This document shows positions 39,228-48,359 of a stretch of 64,000 nucleotides of DNA, one piece after another. How positions within the stretch are numbered: the first letter of the stretch is position 1; the number at the start of each line of letters is the position of its first letter. The notes under the pieces are model-generated. The model saw nothing but the letters and a program-made list of their open reading frames with translations, was not told where the DNA came from and ran no database searches. The stretch is from the NCBI GenBank assembly GCA_041389885.1, contig JAWKRB010000023.1, forward strand, positions 62,001 to 126,000, written 5' to 3'. Source of the DNA: JAWKRB01 sp041389885. Lineage in GTDB: Bacteria; Myxococcota_A; Polyangia; Polyangiales; Ga0077539. The translations under genes were made by a program, and so were the position numbers.

Positions 39228-41621
39228 GTGGCTATTCGTGTCCTCGCGCTGTTCGTGGCGCTCGTCTGTCTCCCCTTGAACGCCTTCGCCGAGGGCGCCC
39301 TGCGCGCCCTGGACCCGCAGGGCAACCCCCTGGGCAACCTCCCCCTGGTGCACACCGACGTGCGCATGGACGTCTCCGACGGCGTCGCCGGCGTGAGCGT
39401 GACGCAGCGGTTTCGCAACGGGCACCCGCGGGCCATCGAGGCCGTGTACGTGTTCCCGCTGCCCGTCGACGCGGCGATCGATGCGATGTCGATGCGCCTG
39501 GGAGACAGGGTGATTCGCGCGCAGATCGCGCGGCGCGACGAGGCCCGACGGACCTACGACCGCGCCCGCGCCCAGGGCCACCGCGCCGCGCTGCTGGAGC
39601 AGGAGCGCCCCAACATCTTCACCATGCGCGTGGCGAACGTCACCGCCGGCGTCGACATCGAGGTCACCACGCACTTCTTCGGCCGCGCGCGCTACGACCA
39701 CGGCGCGTGGGAGCTCGCGTTCCCGATGGTCGTGGGGCCGAGGTACATCCCCGGTGAGCCCCTCTCGGTCGCGAGCCGAGACACCGCGCAGGTGCCCGAC
39801 GCGTCGCGGATCACCCCGGGTTATGTGCCCCCGGGCACGCGCTCGGGGCACGCGATCACCCTCACCGCGAACCTCAACGCCGGGGGCGCGCTGCGCGAGC
39901 TCTCGTCGCCCTCGCACGAGCTCGACGTCACCCGCGTCGACCCCAGCCGCGCGACGATCTCGCTGCGAGACAAGGACGAGATCCCCAACCGCGACTTCGT
40001 GCTCCGCTGGCGCACCGCCGAGGCGCAGCTCGCCGCGCGGGCGATGATGCACCGCCCCGACCCCAGCGCGCCGGGCTACCTCTCGCTCACCCTCGAGGCG
40101 CCCGCGACGGTGCCGAACACCGAGGTCGCGCCGCGGGAGCTGGTGTTCCTCCTCGACACCTCGGGCTCGATGCACGGCGCGCCCCTCGAGGCGGCGAAGC
40201 GCGCGATCCGCCAGGCGCTCCAGGCGTTGGGTCCGCGCGACACCTTCGCGCTGCTCGACTTCGCCGACGCCGCGTCGTCGCTCTCGCCTCGCCCCCTCGA
40301 CAACACCCCCGCCCACGTCGCCCGCGCCCTCGCCTACCTCGACGCGCTCCAGGCGAGCGGGGGCACCAACCAGCTCGCGGGGATTCACGCCGCGCTGAGC
40401 CTCCCCGGCGACGCGATGCGCCTGCGCTACGTGGTCTTCATGACCGACGGGTACATCGGCAACGAGCGGCAGGTCATGGCCCTCACGAACCGCGAGATCG
40501 GCCGCGCGAGGATCTTCTCCTTCGGCATCGGCGCGTCGGTGAACCGCTACCTCCTCGACGAGGTCGCCCAGGCGGGCCGGGGCTTCGCCGAGTACCTCCG
40601 CCCCGACGAGGAGCCCTCGGCGATGATCGAGCGCTTCTACGCCCGCATCGGCCAGCCCTGGCTCACCGACGTCACCGTCGACTGGGGCGACGGCGTGCGC
40701 GACGCGCTCCCCTCGCCGATGCCCGATCTCTCAGCGCTGCAGCCGCTTACGGCGCTCGCGCGCTTCACCGCGACGGGTCCACGCACCGTCACCGTGCGCG
40801 GGCGCGTGGCGGGCCGGGAGTTCTCGCGGGCGGTGAGCCTCGTGCTCCCCGCGCGGGAAGACGCGAACCCCGCGGTGGCCAGCGTGTGGGCGCGCGAGAC
40901 CCTCGCGAAGATGGAGCGCGACGCGCACTACAGCGAGACGCCCGACGCGACGCGCGAAGAGGTCACGACCCTCGCCCTCGCGCACCACCTCGTGAGCACG
41001 CACACGTCCTTCGTCGCGGTGGACAGCTCGCAGCGGGTGAGCGACGGCGCGCCGCGCACGGTGAACCAGCCGCTGGACGGCCCCGAGGGGGTGAACCTCC
41101 AGGCCGCGGGGGGGCGAATCGGAGAGTCCTTCGGGTACGGCGGCCTGGGCCTGCGTGGGACCGGCGCGGGCGGCGGCGGCGCGGGCGAGGGCACCATCGG
41201 CCTGGGGCGAATCGGGAGCGTCGGACACGGCGTCGGCGTCGGCCAGGGCTACGGGGGCGGCGTCGGCAGGCTGCGCGAGCGCGGCCCCGCGCCCACGGTG
41301 CGCGTGGCGGCGCCGACGGTGTCGGGCTCCCTCGACCGCGTGGTCGTTCAGCGCGTGGTGCGGCGAAACATCAACGCGCTCCGGCGCTGCTACGAGATGG
41401 GCGTGGCGCGCGACCCCACGCTCGCGGGGAGCCTCACGCCGCGCTTCGTCATCGGCCCCAACGGCAGGGTGGTCGCCGTGACCTTCGGTCCGGGTACGCT
41501 GCGAGACCCCGCGCTGACGACCTGCGTGGCGACGATGATGCGGCGGTGGCTCTTTCCCGCGACGAGCGGCGGGGTGGTGATGGTGTCGTATCCGATGTTC
41601 TTCGCCCTGAGTGTGCGATGA
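39228..41621 (+). CDS. Secreted VIT-VWA protein with AgmX/PglI-type C-terminal domain
   Basis: The start is taken as the GTG at 39228, because GGAGG at 39215-39219 sits at a proper distance from it and overlaps the alternative GTG at 39219. A signal peptide follows (IRVLALFVALVCLPLNAFA). The VIT domain runs to about residue 150 (VSVTQRFRNGHPRAIEAVYVF). The von Willebrand A domain near residues 300-470 has the metal-ion site FLLDTSGSMHGAPL and FMTDGYIGNE. A Gly-rich linker (GYGGLGLRGTGAGGGGAGEG) leads to a C-terminal AgmX/PglI-type domain, VQRVVRRNINALRRCYEMG and LTPRFVIGPNGRVV. An envelope or adhesion role is likely. About 797 residues. Confidence 0.88.
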   Translation: MAIRVLALFVALVCLPLNAFAEGALRALDPQGNPLGNLPLVHTDVRMDVSDGVAGVSVTQRFRNGHPRAIEAVYVFPLPVDAAIDAMSMRLGDRVIRAQIARRDEARRTYDRARAQGHRAALLEQERPNIFTMRVANVTAGVDIEVTTHFFGRARYDHGAWELAFPMVVGPRYIPGEPLSVASRDTAQVPDASRITPGYVPPGTRSGHAITLTANLNAGGALRELSSPSHELDVTRVDPSRATISLRDKDEIPNRDFVLRWRTAEAQLAARAMMHRPDPSAPGYLSLTLEAPATVPNTEVAPRELVFLLDTSGSMHGAPLEAAKRAIRQALQALGPRDTFALLDFADAASSLSPRPLDNTPAHVARALAYLDALQASGGTNQLAGIHAALSLPGDAMRLRYVVFMTDGYIGNERQVMALTNREIGRARIFSFGIGASVNRYLLDEVAQAGRGFAEYLRPDEEPSAMIERFYARIGQPWLTDVTVDWGDGVRDALPSPMPDLSALQPLTALARFTATGPRTVTVRGRVAGREFSRAVSLVLPAREDANPAVASVWARETLAKMERDAHYSETPDATREEVTTLALAHHLVSTHTSFVAVDSSQRVSDGAPRTVNQPLDGPEGVNLQAAGGRIGESFGYGGLGLRGTGAGGGGAGEGTIGLGRIGSVGHGVGVGQGYGGGVGRLRERGPAPTVRVAAPTVSGSLDRVVVQRVVRRNINALRRCYEMGVARDPTLAGSLTPRFVIGPNGRVVAVTFGPGTLRDPALTTCVATMMRRWLFPATSGGVVMVSYPMFFALSVR

Positions 41622-41627
41622 AGGGGC

Positions 41628-42752
41628 GTGCGCGCCGCCCTCTCGCTCTCGCTGCTCCTCGCCTCCGGGAGCGCCTTCGGTCAACGCTGGTCGTTTGAAG
41701 GGGGCCTCGCGGGCGACGTGTCGCTCGCCCCCGACCCCCGCGGCTTCGGCATCGTCGTCGCCGACCTCCGCGGCCGCGGCGTCGCCCACGGCGACCTGCG
41801 GATCACCCTGAACACCGACACCCTCCAGGTGGGCCTGGAGAACGTCGCGCTCTCGCCCCGCGTGCAGCTCAACGTCTTCGCGCGGGGAGAGGGCCTCTTC
41901 GCGGGGATGCTCCCGACCTACCTCGCCCGCGGCGAGGCCGTCGCCACGCGAGGCTTCTTCGCGAGCTACGCGCAGGTCGGCGCGAGCGTGAAATGGCTCC
42001 CGGGAGGCCCGCACGTGCTCGAGCTCGCGCTCTCGGGGCGTCGCTGGTTCTTCACCGCGAGCGACGCCACGACGGTGCGGCTGCCGCCGGAGCCCTTCAC
42101 CTTCGAGCCCCGGCTCCGCTACGTCTACTGGGCCCTGCGCACCCCGCAGGGAGACACCGACCCTGCCATCTTTCACCCGCGCTTCGAGGGCGTCGCCGCC
42201 GGGGTCGAGCTGGGCATGGACCTTCGCTCGGAGCCCTTCGCCGCCGCGCCCGACGACAGCCGCGCGCTGCGCAACCTCCGGGTGAACGAGCGCGCGCTCT
42301 TCGTGCGGCAGTGGATCCGCGCGGGGGTGAGGGCGCACCGACGGCTCCGGGTGCAGATCGAGGAGCAGGCGTCGTACGGGCTCGACGAAGACGACCTCTC
42401 GCGCCCCAGGGTGGGCGGAATGAACCCCTACGCGGTGCAGATCCCAGGGCTGCCGTGGCCCGCGCTGCTCTCGGAGCGCTTCGTCGCCGCGCTGGTGAGC
42501 GCCCACTGGGCCGTGTCTCGCCCCGGCTCCCACGAACTCGGGGTCGCCCTCGGCGCCGGAGGCTTCAGCGACCCGGCGCGACGCGGGGTCATCGACCAGT
42601 ACGGCTTCTTCTCCGGCGCGGCGATCTTCGCCGACCTGCGCTGGGAGCGGCTGGTGGTGCACCTGCGCGCAGGGGCCGCGCTGCCCAACGAGTGGCTCGA
42701 CCGCGCGCCGCACGTCAGCGCCTTCGCGTCCATCACCCGCGCGTGGAGGTGA
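41628..42752 (+). CDS. Putative outer-membrane or periplasmic protein
   Basis: The GTG at 41628 follows AAGGGG and lies six bases after the VIT-VWA stop, so the two are probably co-transcribed. The first residues, RAALSLSLLLASGSAFG, form a cleavable signal peptide. The remaining 355 residues alternate hydrophobic and polar residues with many aromatic-ended strands (GFGIVVADLRGRG, LEVGLENVALSPRVQLNV-like, GGPHVLELALSGRRWFF, LRWERLVVHLRAG, HVSAFASITRAWR), as in beta-barrel outer-membrane proteins, and the final Trp-Arg is close to a barrel-type C-terminus. No named family is recognised. Confidence 0.68.
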   Translation: MRAALSLSLLLASGSAFGQRWSFEGGLAGDVSLAPDPRGFGIVVADLRGRGVAHGDLRITLNTDTLQVGLENVALSPRVQLNVFARGEGLFAGMLPTYLARGEAVATRGFFASYAQVGASVKWLPGGPHVLELALSGRRWFFTASDATTVRLPPEPFTFEPRLRYVYWALRTPQGDTDPAIFHPRFEGVAAGVELGMDLRSEPFAAAPDDSRALRNLRVNERALFVRQWIRAGVRAHRRLRVQIEEQASYGLDEDDLSRPRVGGMNPYAVQIPGLPWPALLSERFVAALVSAHWAVSRPGSHELGVALGAGGFSDPARRGVIDQYGFFSGAAIFADLRWERLVVHLRAGAALPNEWLDRAPHVSAFASITRAWR

Positions 42753-42826
42753 CAGAATATGTCCGCGAGAGACGTGCGTCCTGGCGCGGAATGGTGCATG
42801 ACGTTCGGGAGGAGAACGGAACGACC

Positions 42827-43102
42827 ATGAGCTTTGGACGAAACCCGCATGTGGCGAAGGCAGAGATCGCCGAGCAGAAGGCCCTCGCCGCGAGCGACGA
42901 CACGGCGCGCTCGGTGGCCTGGCGCGACGCCGCGCGGCTCTGGGACCGCGCCGCCGAGCGAGAGGTCAGCGACAAGCGCAAGGGCGAGTACACCCAGCGC
43001 GCCGAGGCCGCCCGCCGCAGCGCCGACGGCGAGCCCGAGCCCGAGGACGAGGCGCCGTCCGCGCCGCCCGTGACCACGCCCTCGCCCCGGGTGTTGAACT
43101 AA
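42827..43102 (+). CDS. Small charged protein
   Basis: The ATG at 42827 is preceded by GGGAGGAG, a strong ribosome binding site. The product has 91 residues, begins MSFGRNPHVAKAEIAEQKAL and is highly charged and helix-prone (ARSVAWRDAARLWDRAAERE, KRKGEYTQRAEAARRS), ending in an acidic/Pro tail. The spacing of aromatic and Ala residues hints at a single TPR-like hairpin. I recognise no family. It lies just upstream of the palindromic element at 43145. Confidence 0.6.
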   Translation: MSFGRNPHVAKAEIAEQKALAASDDTARSVAWRDAARLWDRAAEREVSDKRKGEYTQRAEAARRSADGEPEPEDEAPSAPPVTTPSPRVLN

Positions 43103-43144
43103 GAGGGGCGTTTCCGACACGCGCAGGGCGCTTCCTTCGTTTTG

Positions 43145-43470
43145 AGACTGCCCCCTTCGCGCGCCGGTCGCTCCCTTCGGTCGCTGTCTCGCTAAAGGGG
43201 AGCCTAAGGGAGGGCGCCCCGCCGGGGCGGAGGCTGACCGGGCGATCGTCGCGCGCGTGCCGCGCACGACGGTGGGATGATCGACCGTCGCGACGCAACC
43301 GCGTGAACGTGACACGATTCAACACCCCGAAAATCATCCACAAACCGTCGTGCGCGGCACGCGTGCGACGATCCTCAAGCAGCCTCTGCCCCGGCAGAGG
43401 CGCCCTCCTTAGGCTCCCCCTTTAGCGAGCCAGCGACCGAAGGGAGCGACCGGCGCGCGAAGGGGCAGTC
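43145..43470. mobile_element. Roughly 330-bp palindromic element, copy A
   Basis: Two long arms, roughly 43145-43273 and 43344-43470, are inverted copies with some differences; both contain GCTCCCTTCGGTCGCTG and AGGCTCCCC-type words. They enclose a 70-bp unique centre (43274-43343) containing CACCCCGAAAATCATCCAC. No open frame is convincing. The size and symmetry resemble a non-autonomous, MITE-like element. Confidence 0.8.
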
Positions 43471-43545
43471 TTAAGCGAAGAGGACAGTCCGAACGTGAAG
43501 GGGGCAGTGATCACGAAAGGGCCAGTCTGAAACCAGGCTGCCCAT
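43450..43545. repeat. Degenerate 20-bp direct repeats, GAAGGGGCAGTC type
   Basis: Four units of about 19-20 bases, GCGAAGGGGCAGTCTTA, GCGAAGAGGACAGTCCGA, GTGAAGGGGGCAGTGATC and CGAAAGGGCCAGTCTGAA, follow one another. They match the outermost bases of the palindromic element and the arrays at 51055-51140 and 53500-53615. Confidence 0.75.
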
Positions 43546-43586
43546 CCCCAATCAAACCCAACACCCACATCGTGTAGCTTCGCCGC

Positions 43587-45203
43587 GTGGAGCCTACGCG
43601 ACGACAGATCCTCTCCCTGTGCCTCGGCGCGCCCCTCGCAGCGTGCGCGTCGCGTGTGCCCCTCGCGAGCGCCCTCGACGCGACCGACGCGGTGCCCGCC
43701 TCGCTCATGGCGCACGACGCCGCGCTCGAGCAGGCGATGGGCGCGCACTCCCTCGCCGAGTGGCACGCGTACACCCAGGAGGGGAGCGCCCCCGAGGGCG
43801 GCCTCGCGGCGCTGCAGGGCGCCGAGCGCGAGCTCTTTCACCGGGTGCGTCCTGAGGCCGAGCGGGTGCTTCGGGGGGCCGCGGAGGGCTCCAGGGCGCA
43901 CCGCGCGGCGAGCCTCTGGCTCCGTGGAGCGCGGGGGCTCGACCTCGTGGGCGACCCCGAGACCTCGCGGCTCGCCCACGAGCTCGAAGAGCGGCTGAAC
44001 CAGCACGCGTTTCGCCAGGGGGAGCAGACCCTCACGCGCTCGGACATCCGTCGCATGTCGGGGGACGCGAACGCCGAGACGCGCCGCGCCGCCCGGGAGA
44101 TGACCTCGCAGGCCCACCGGGCGGTGGCCGATGTCGCGCGGGCGCTGCTCCAGCGCAGGCACGCCGTCGCGCGGGAGCGGGGTGTGCCCTCGTGGGGAGA
44201 CGTGATGCTCGAGCTCCGAGGCATCGCCCCCGCGCGCTGGGACGAGCTCGACCGCGCCCTCGAGGCCGGCACCCGGGAGCCGTATCGACGACGTCTCGAG
44301 GAGGGGCAGCGCGCGCGGGGCCTCGCCACCGTCACCCCCGCGGACCTCACCTACGCGCTCGCCGAGGACGCGTCGTGGGCGGACGCCTCGCTCCCCGCCG
44401 AGGGCGCGCTCGCCCTGGCGCAGCGGGTGCTCGCGGGGTGGGGCTTTGATCCCGAGCGCCCGCCGGTGCGGGTGCTGGTGCGGGAGTTCGCGTTCGGCGG
44501 GCAGACCCTGTCGATTCGGGTCCCGGACGACGTGCGCACGGTGCTGCGGGCGCAGGCGGGGTACTCGTTTCATCGCACGCTGCTCCACGAGCTCGGGCAC
44601 GCGATGCAGGCCACGCGCACCGCCGTCCCCGAGGCGATCTTCAAGGGCTACGAGTGGGTGCCAGGGATCTCGTCTCCGGGCTTCGACGAGGGCATGGCCG
44701 AGACCTTCGCGCTGCTCTTTGAAGCGCCCGAGGTGCTCCAGCGCTTTAGCGGCCTCGACGCCGAGGCCTGCGCGCGGCTCCTCGCGATCACCCGCCGCGC
44801 GCGGCTCTACTCCCTGCGCTACACCCTCGCCGCGGTGGCCTTCGAGCGCGCGGCCCTCGCCGACCCCTCGCAGGACCTCGACGCCCTGCAGCGCGCGGTG
44901 CAGACCCGCTACACCCTCGTCGACCACTCCGCCGACACCCCGCCGACCTGGGCGAACACGCCCTTTCTCGCGACCTACCCGATCTACCAGCAGAGCTATG
45001 TCCTTGCGGCGCTGGTGTCTTCGCAGGTGCACGCCTCGCTGCGGGCGCGCTTCGGCGCGAGCTGGTACTCCCCCGAGGGCTCGCGGTACGTTGCGCGCAC
45101 GCTCTTCGCGCAGGGCGAGCTGGTGCCCTGGGAGCGTCGCGTCGAGGGCTCCACCGGGCGCCCCCTCGACGCGCGCGACCTCCTCGCGCGGCTCGCGGGG
45201 TGA
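43587..45203 (+). CDS. Lipoprotein or Tat-like zinc metallopeptidase (M3-like gluzincin)
   Basis: The GTG at 43587 starts EPTRRQILSLCLGAPLAAC, with RR followed by a hydrophobic stretch and a Cys, compatible with a Tat and/or lipoprotein signal. The long helical body leads to FHRTLLHELGHAMQATRT (HExGH zinc motif) and FDEGMAETFALLFEAPEVL, which supplies the third ligand Glu. This arrangement, in an all-helical protein of 538 residues, resembles oligoendopeptidases of families M3/M2. The substrate would be peptides outside the cytoplasm, which is inference. It is convergent with the MlaE gene, separated by six bases. Confidence 0.8.
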   Translation: MEPTRRQILSLCLGAPLAACASRVPLASALDATDAVPASLMAHDAALEQAMGAHSLAEWHAYTQEGSAPEGGLAALQGAERELFHRVRPEAERVLRGAAEGSRAHRAASLWLRGARGLDLVGDPETSRLAHELEERLNQHAFRQGEQTLTRSDIRRMSGDANAETRRAAREMTSQAHRAVADVARALLQRRHAVARERGVPSWGDVMLELRGIAPARWDELDRALEAGTREPYRRRLEEGQRARGLATVTPADLTYALAEDASWADASLPAEGALALAQRVLAGWGFDPERPPVRVLVREFAFGGQTLSIRVPDDVRTVLRAQAGYSFHRTLLHELGHAMQATRTAVPEAIFKGYEWVPGISSPGFDEGMAETFALLFEAPEVLQRFSGLDAEACARLLAITRRARLYSLRYTLAAVAFERAALADPSQDLDALQRAVQTRYTLVDHSADTPPTWANTPFLATYPIYQQSYVLAALVSSQVHASLRARFGASWYSPEGSRYVARTLFAQGELVPWERRVEGSTGRPLDARDLLARLAG

Positions 45204-45209
45204 GGGGGG

Positions 45210-45992
45210 TTATCCCAGCACGAAGGTCGCGAAGTAGTCGGTGACGAAGACCCCCGTGGCGCTGGCGACCACGGCGGCGTTCACGGCGCGTCCGACGCCC
45301 GGCGCGCCGCCCGTGACGGTCATGCCGAAGTGGCAGCTCGCGAGGGCGATGATGAGCCCGAAGAGGCCGCTCTTGATGAGTCCGGTGGCGAGGTCCCACA
45401 CGCGAATGGTCTCGAGAAAGCCGTTGGCGAAGGTGGTCACGCTCACGCCGAGGAGCCCTTGTCCGCAGAGCGCGGCGCCGACGAGGGCGAGGGCGTCGCC
45501 GTACACCGTGAGCACCATGAGCATCACCACCATCGAGATCACCCGCGGCAGCACGAGGTACGACAGGGGATCGATCGCGAGGGTCTCGAGGGCGTCGATC
45601 TGCTCGGTGACCCGCATGGTCCCGAGCTCGGCGGCGTTGTTCGCGCCGACGCGCCCCGAGAACATCAGCGCGATGAGGATGGGGCCGACCTCGCGCAGCG
45701 TCGCGAAGCCCGCGCCCCAGCCCAGCAGCCCCTCGGCGCCGTAGCGGCGAATGATCACCCCGGCTTGAATCACCATGATCGCGCCGGTGAACAGCGCGGT
45801 CACCGCCACGATGGGCAGCGAGCGCACCCCCGCGCGGTGGAGGTTGCGCACGAGCTCAGGACCATCCACCCGCGGCGGGAGCATTCGCGCGACGAGCCGT
45901 CCCGCGAGGAGCGCGATGCCGCCCACGGTGTGCGCGACCTCGAAGAGCGCGCGGCCCGTGCGCGCCGCGAGGCTGTCGTCGATCGCGCTCAC
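45210..45992 (-). CDS. MlaE-family ABC transporter permease
   Basis: The protein (260 residues, GTG start at 45992) has five or six hydrophobic segments and the typical MlaE/YrbE core: VAVTALFTGAIMVIQAG, LREVGPILIALMFSGRVGA, ELGTMRVTEQIDALETLAID, and PLSYLVLPRVISMVVMLMV. MlaE permeases move phospholipids or other hydrophobic substrates between membranes together with an MlaF ATPase and an MlaD (MCE) protein; neither is present here. Its start overlaps the stop of the acyl-CoA dehydrogenase (GTGA), so it is the last gene of the coupled SDR-RidA-crotonase-dehydrogenase run, an unusual companion for a permease. Confidence 0.92.
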   Translation of the reverse strand: MSAIDDSLAARTGRALFEVAHTVGGIALLAGRLVARMLPPRVDGPELVRNLHRAGVRSLPIVAVTALFTGAIMVIQAGVIIRRYGAEGLLGWGAGFATLREVGPILIALMFSGRVGANNAAELGTMRVTEQIDALETLAIDPLSYLVLPRVISMVVMLMVLTVYGDALALVGAALCGQGLLGVSVTTFANGFLETIRVWDLATGLIKSGLFGLIIALASCHFGMTVTGGAPGVGRAVNAAVVASATGVFVTDYFATFVLG

Positions 45993-47152
45993 CGGAGCTG
46001 CGACGCGATGACCAGGCGCTGAATCTCCGTGGTGCCCTCGTAGATTCGCAGCGCGCGCACCTCGCGGTAGAGCCGCTCGACCACGCTCCCGCGGAGCAGC
46101 CCGGCGCCGCCGTGGAGCTGCAGCGCGCGGTCGATGATCCGCTGCGCGGCCTCGGTCGCGAACATCTTGCCCATGCTGGCCTCGAGGGTGACCCGCGGGG
46201 CGCCGCGGTCCTTCGCGTGGGCGGCGCGGTAGACCAGCAGGCGCGCGGCGTCGAGCTCGGTGGCCATGTCGGCGAGGTAGCCCTGCACGGTCTGAAACTC
46301 CGCGAGGGACTTTCCGAATTGTCGCCGCGTCGCCGTGCGCTCGAGGGCCTCGTCGAGGGCCCGGCGCGCCATGCCCAGCGCCGCCGCGCCCACCGTCGAG
46401 CGGAACACGTCGAGGGTGCTCATCGCGATGCGAAACCCGTCGCCCACGGCGCCGAGGAGGCGGTCGAGGGGCACGCGGCAGCCGTCGAAGCGGATCGTGC
46501 CGAGCGGGTGGTCGGCCATCACCGGGAGGCTCTCTTCAAAGACGAACCCGGGGTCTTCGGGCGAGACGATGAACGCGGTGATCCCCTTGCGGCCCTTGGC
46601 GATGTCGGCGTTGGCGAAGACCACGTAGAGCCCCGCGACGCCCGCGTTGGAGATGAAGGTCTTGCGCCCGTCGAGCACCCACGCGTCGCCGTCGAGGCGC
46701 GCGGTGGTGGACATCGCGGCGACGTCGCTCCCGGCCTCGTGCTCGGTGATCGCGAAGGCCGCGAGGCGCTCGCCGCTGCGCACGCCCGGCAGCCAGCGGG
46801 ATTTCTGCACCTCGGTGCCCGCGAGGGTGATGGGGTAGCTCCCGAGCCCCTGCATCGCGAAGACCGTGTCGGCGAGGCCGTCGCACCACCCCAGGGCCTC
46901 GCGCACGAGGCACACGGCGCGCACGTCGAGGCCGGTCTCAGGGCCGTCTTCGAGGCCGCCGTAGGCCCGCTCGACGCAGGCCGCGAGGAGCCCGCGCCCG
47001 GCGAGCGACGCGGCGACGTCGCGGGCGTCGTGGGGCGCGCCGGACTCCCAGTGGGTCGCGAGGGCGCGGGCGGTGGCCGCGAGGGGCGCGTGGTGCGGGT
47101 CGAAGAAGAACCCGAGGTCTTCTTCGCTGGTGCTGCACGGACGGCGGGTCAC
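45989..47152 (-). CDS. Acyl-CoA dehydrogenase
   Basis: FAD enzyme that oxidises an acyl-CoA to the enoyl-CoA. The GTG at 47152 overlaps the crotonase stop, giving 387 residues. Visible are the substrate/FAD segment FAITEHEAGSDVAAMSTTA, VLDGRKTFISNAGVAGLYVV, the arginine-rich FAD stretch RRQFGKSLAEFQTVQGYLADM, and LRIYEGTTEIQRLVIASQL with the catalytic Glu. The open frame upstream of 47152 is a shadow of the next gene. Its neighbours suggest a coupled degradation route for a CoA thioester, and similar sets occur in anthraniloyl-CoA-type pathways. Substrate chain or ring type is not readable from sequence. Confidence 0.93.
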   Translation of the reverse strand: MTRRPCSTSEEDLGFFFDPHHAPLAATARALATHWESGAPHDARDVAASLAGRGLLAACVERAYGGLEDGPETGLDVRAVCLVREALGWCDGLADTVFAMQGLGSYPITLAGTEVQKSRWLPGVRSGERLAAFAITEHEAGSDVAAMSTTARLDGDAWVLDGRKTFISNAGVAGLYVVFANADIAKGRKGITAFIVSPEDPGFVFEESLPVMADHPLGTIRFDGCRVPLDRLLGAVGDGFRIAMSTLDVFRSTVGAAALGMARRALDEALERTATRRQFGKSLAEFQTVQGYLADMATELDAARLLVYRAAHAKDRGAPRVTLEASMGKMFATEAAQRIIDRALQLHGGAGLLRGSVVERLYREVRALRIYEGTTEIQRLVIASQLR

Positions 47153-47964
47153 GCGCCCTCCGGCGCGCCGCGAAAGCGCGGCGGTCGCTTCGCCATGAGG
47201 GCCTCGAAGGCCTCGCGAAAATCGGGGTGGGCCATGCAGATCGCCTGCGCTTGCGCCTCGGCCTCGATGGCGTCGTCGAGGGTCATCCCGTGCTCCGACT
47301 CGAGCATCTGCTTGGTCATCGCGTGCGCGAAGGCGGGGCCCTCGGCGAGCCGTCGCGCCCACTGCGTCGCGGTGGGGAGCACCTCGTTTTTGGGCACCAC
47401 GCGGTTCACGAGTCCGATGCGGTGCGACTCCTGCGCGTCGATGAGGTCGCCGAAGAAGAGCAGCTCGCTCGCGCGCCCGAGGCCCACGACCCGCGGGAGG
47501 AGGTACGTCGCGCCCATGTCGGCGCCGCAGAGCCCCACCTTCGGGAACACGAACCCGAAGCGCGCGTCGTCGCTCGCCACGCGCACGTCGCAGGCGAGGG
47601 CGATCACCGCGCCCGCGCCCACGGCCACGCCGTTCACCGCGGCCACCACGGGGCGGCGCAGCGCGCGGATGGCGCGGATGAGATCCCCCGTGACGCGGGT
47701 GAACTCCAGAAGCCCTTGCATGTCGCGCTCGAAGAGCTTCGCGATGATGTCGTGACGGTCGCCGCCGGAGCAGAACGCGCCGCCCGCGCCGGTGATCACC
47801 ACCGCGCGGAGCTCGGGCACGGCCTCGAGGCTCGGGATGAAGCGCCCGAGCTCGACGTAGCTCTCGAAGGTGAGGGAGTTGAGCCGGGCGGGGCGGTCGA
47901 GGGTGATGGTCCCCACGCCGTGCTCGAGGGAGAAGCGAAAGGTGCTGGGAGACAGTGGGATCAT
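47149..47964 (-). CDS. Enoyl-CoA hydratase/isomerase (crotonase) family protein
   Basis: The ATG at 47964 overlaps the RidA stop (ATGA) and gives 271 residues. Crotonase features are ITLDRPARLNSLTFESY, the oxyanion-hole pieces GGAFCSGGDRHD and GLCGADMGATYLLPRVVG, and ASELLFFGDLIDAQES. At the position where hydratases have P-E the sequence has FPKVGLCGADMG, so one of the two catalytic glutamates appears replaced, while the second (in ASELL) is retained. This points to a chemistry other than simple hydration, for example isomerisation or ring-related hydrolysis. Cytoplasmic, coupled to acyl-CoA dehydrogenase. Confidence 0.88.
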   Translation of the reverse strand: MIPLSPSTFRFSLEHGVGTITLDRPARLNSLTFESYVELGRFIPSLEAVPELRAVVITGAGGAFCSGGDRHDIIAKLFERDMQGLLEFTRVTGDLIRAIRALRRPVVAAVNGVAVGAGAVIALACDVRVASDDARFGFVFPKVGLCGADMGATYLLPRVVGLGRASELLFFGDLIDAQESHRIGLVNRVVPKNEVLPTATQWARRLAEGPAFAHAMTKQMLESEHGMTLDDAIEAEAQAQAICMAHPDFREAFEALMAKRPPRFRGAPEGA

Positions 47965-48359
47965 GCGTCCTCCAGGTGCGCGGTGGCCTCGATTTCGATG
48001 AGCGCCTCGCGCTCCACCAGCCCCGCGACGCCCACGAGGGCCATGGCGGGAAAGTGCCTCCCGAGCCTCGCGCGCCACACGCCCCCGATGGCCTTGAGGT
48101 TGTCTCGGTACGCGTCGAGGTCGGTCACGTACACGGTCATGCGGGCGATGCTGGTGGCGGTGCCGCCCGCGGCTTCGACCACGGCGAGCACGTTGGCGAG
48201 GCACTGGTCGAACTGGCCCACGAGGTCCTTCGCGACGAAGACGCCCTCGGGGGTCCAGCCCACCTGACCCGCGAGGTAGAGCGTGCGCCCGCCCTCGGTG
48301 ATCACGCCGTTGACGTAGCCCCTGGGCGCGGGCCAATGTGCGGGGTGCACGGTCTTCAC
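47961..48359 (-). CDS. RidA family protein
   Basis: A 132-residue YjgF/YER057c/UK114-type protein. Typical segments are YVNGVITEGGRTLYLAGQVGW, DLVGQFDQCLANVLAVVEAAG, ARMTVYVTDLDAYRDN and LVEREALIEIEATAHLE, the last with the conserved Arg. RidA proteins hydrolyse reactive enamine/imine intermediates. In this operon such an activity could deaminate an enamine formed during degradation of an amino-substituted acyl-CoA, which is inference. The GTG at 48359 overlaps the SDR stop by four bases and the stop overlaps the crotonase start. Confidence 0.9.
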   Translation of the reverse strand: MKTVHPAHWPAPRGYVNGVITEGGRTLYLAGQVGWTPEGVFVAKDLVGQFDQCLANVLAVVEAAGGTATSIARMTVYVTDLDAYRDNLKAIGGVWRARLGRHFPAMALVGVAGLVEREALIEIEATAHLEDA

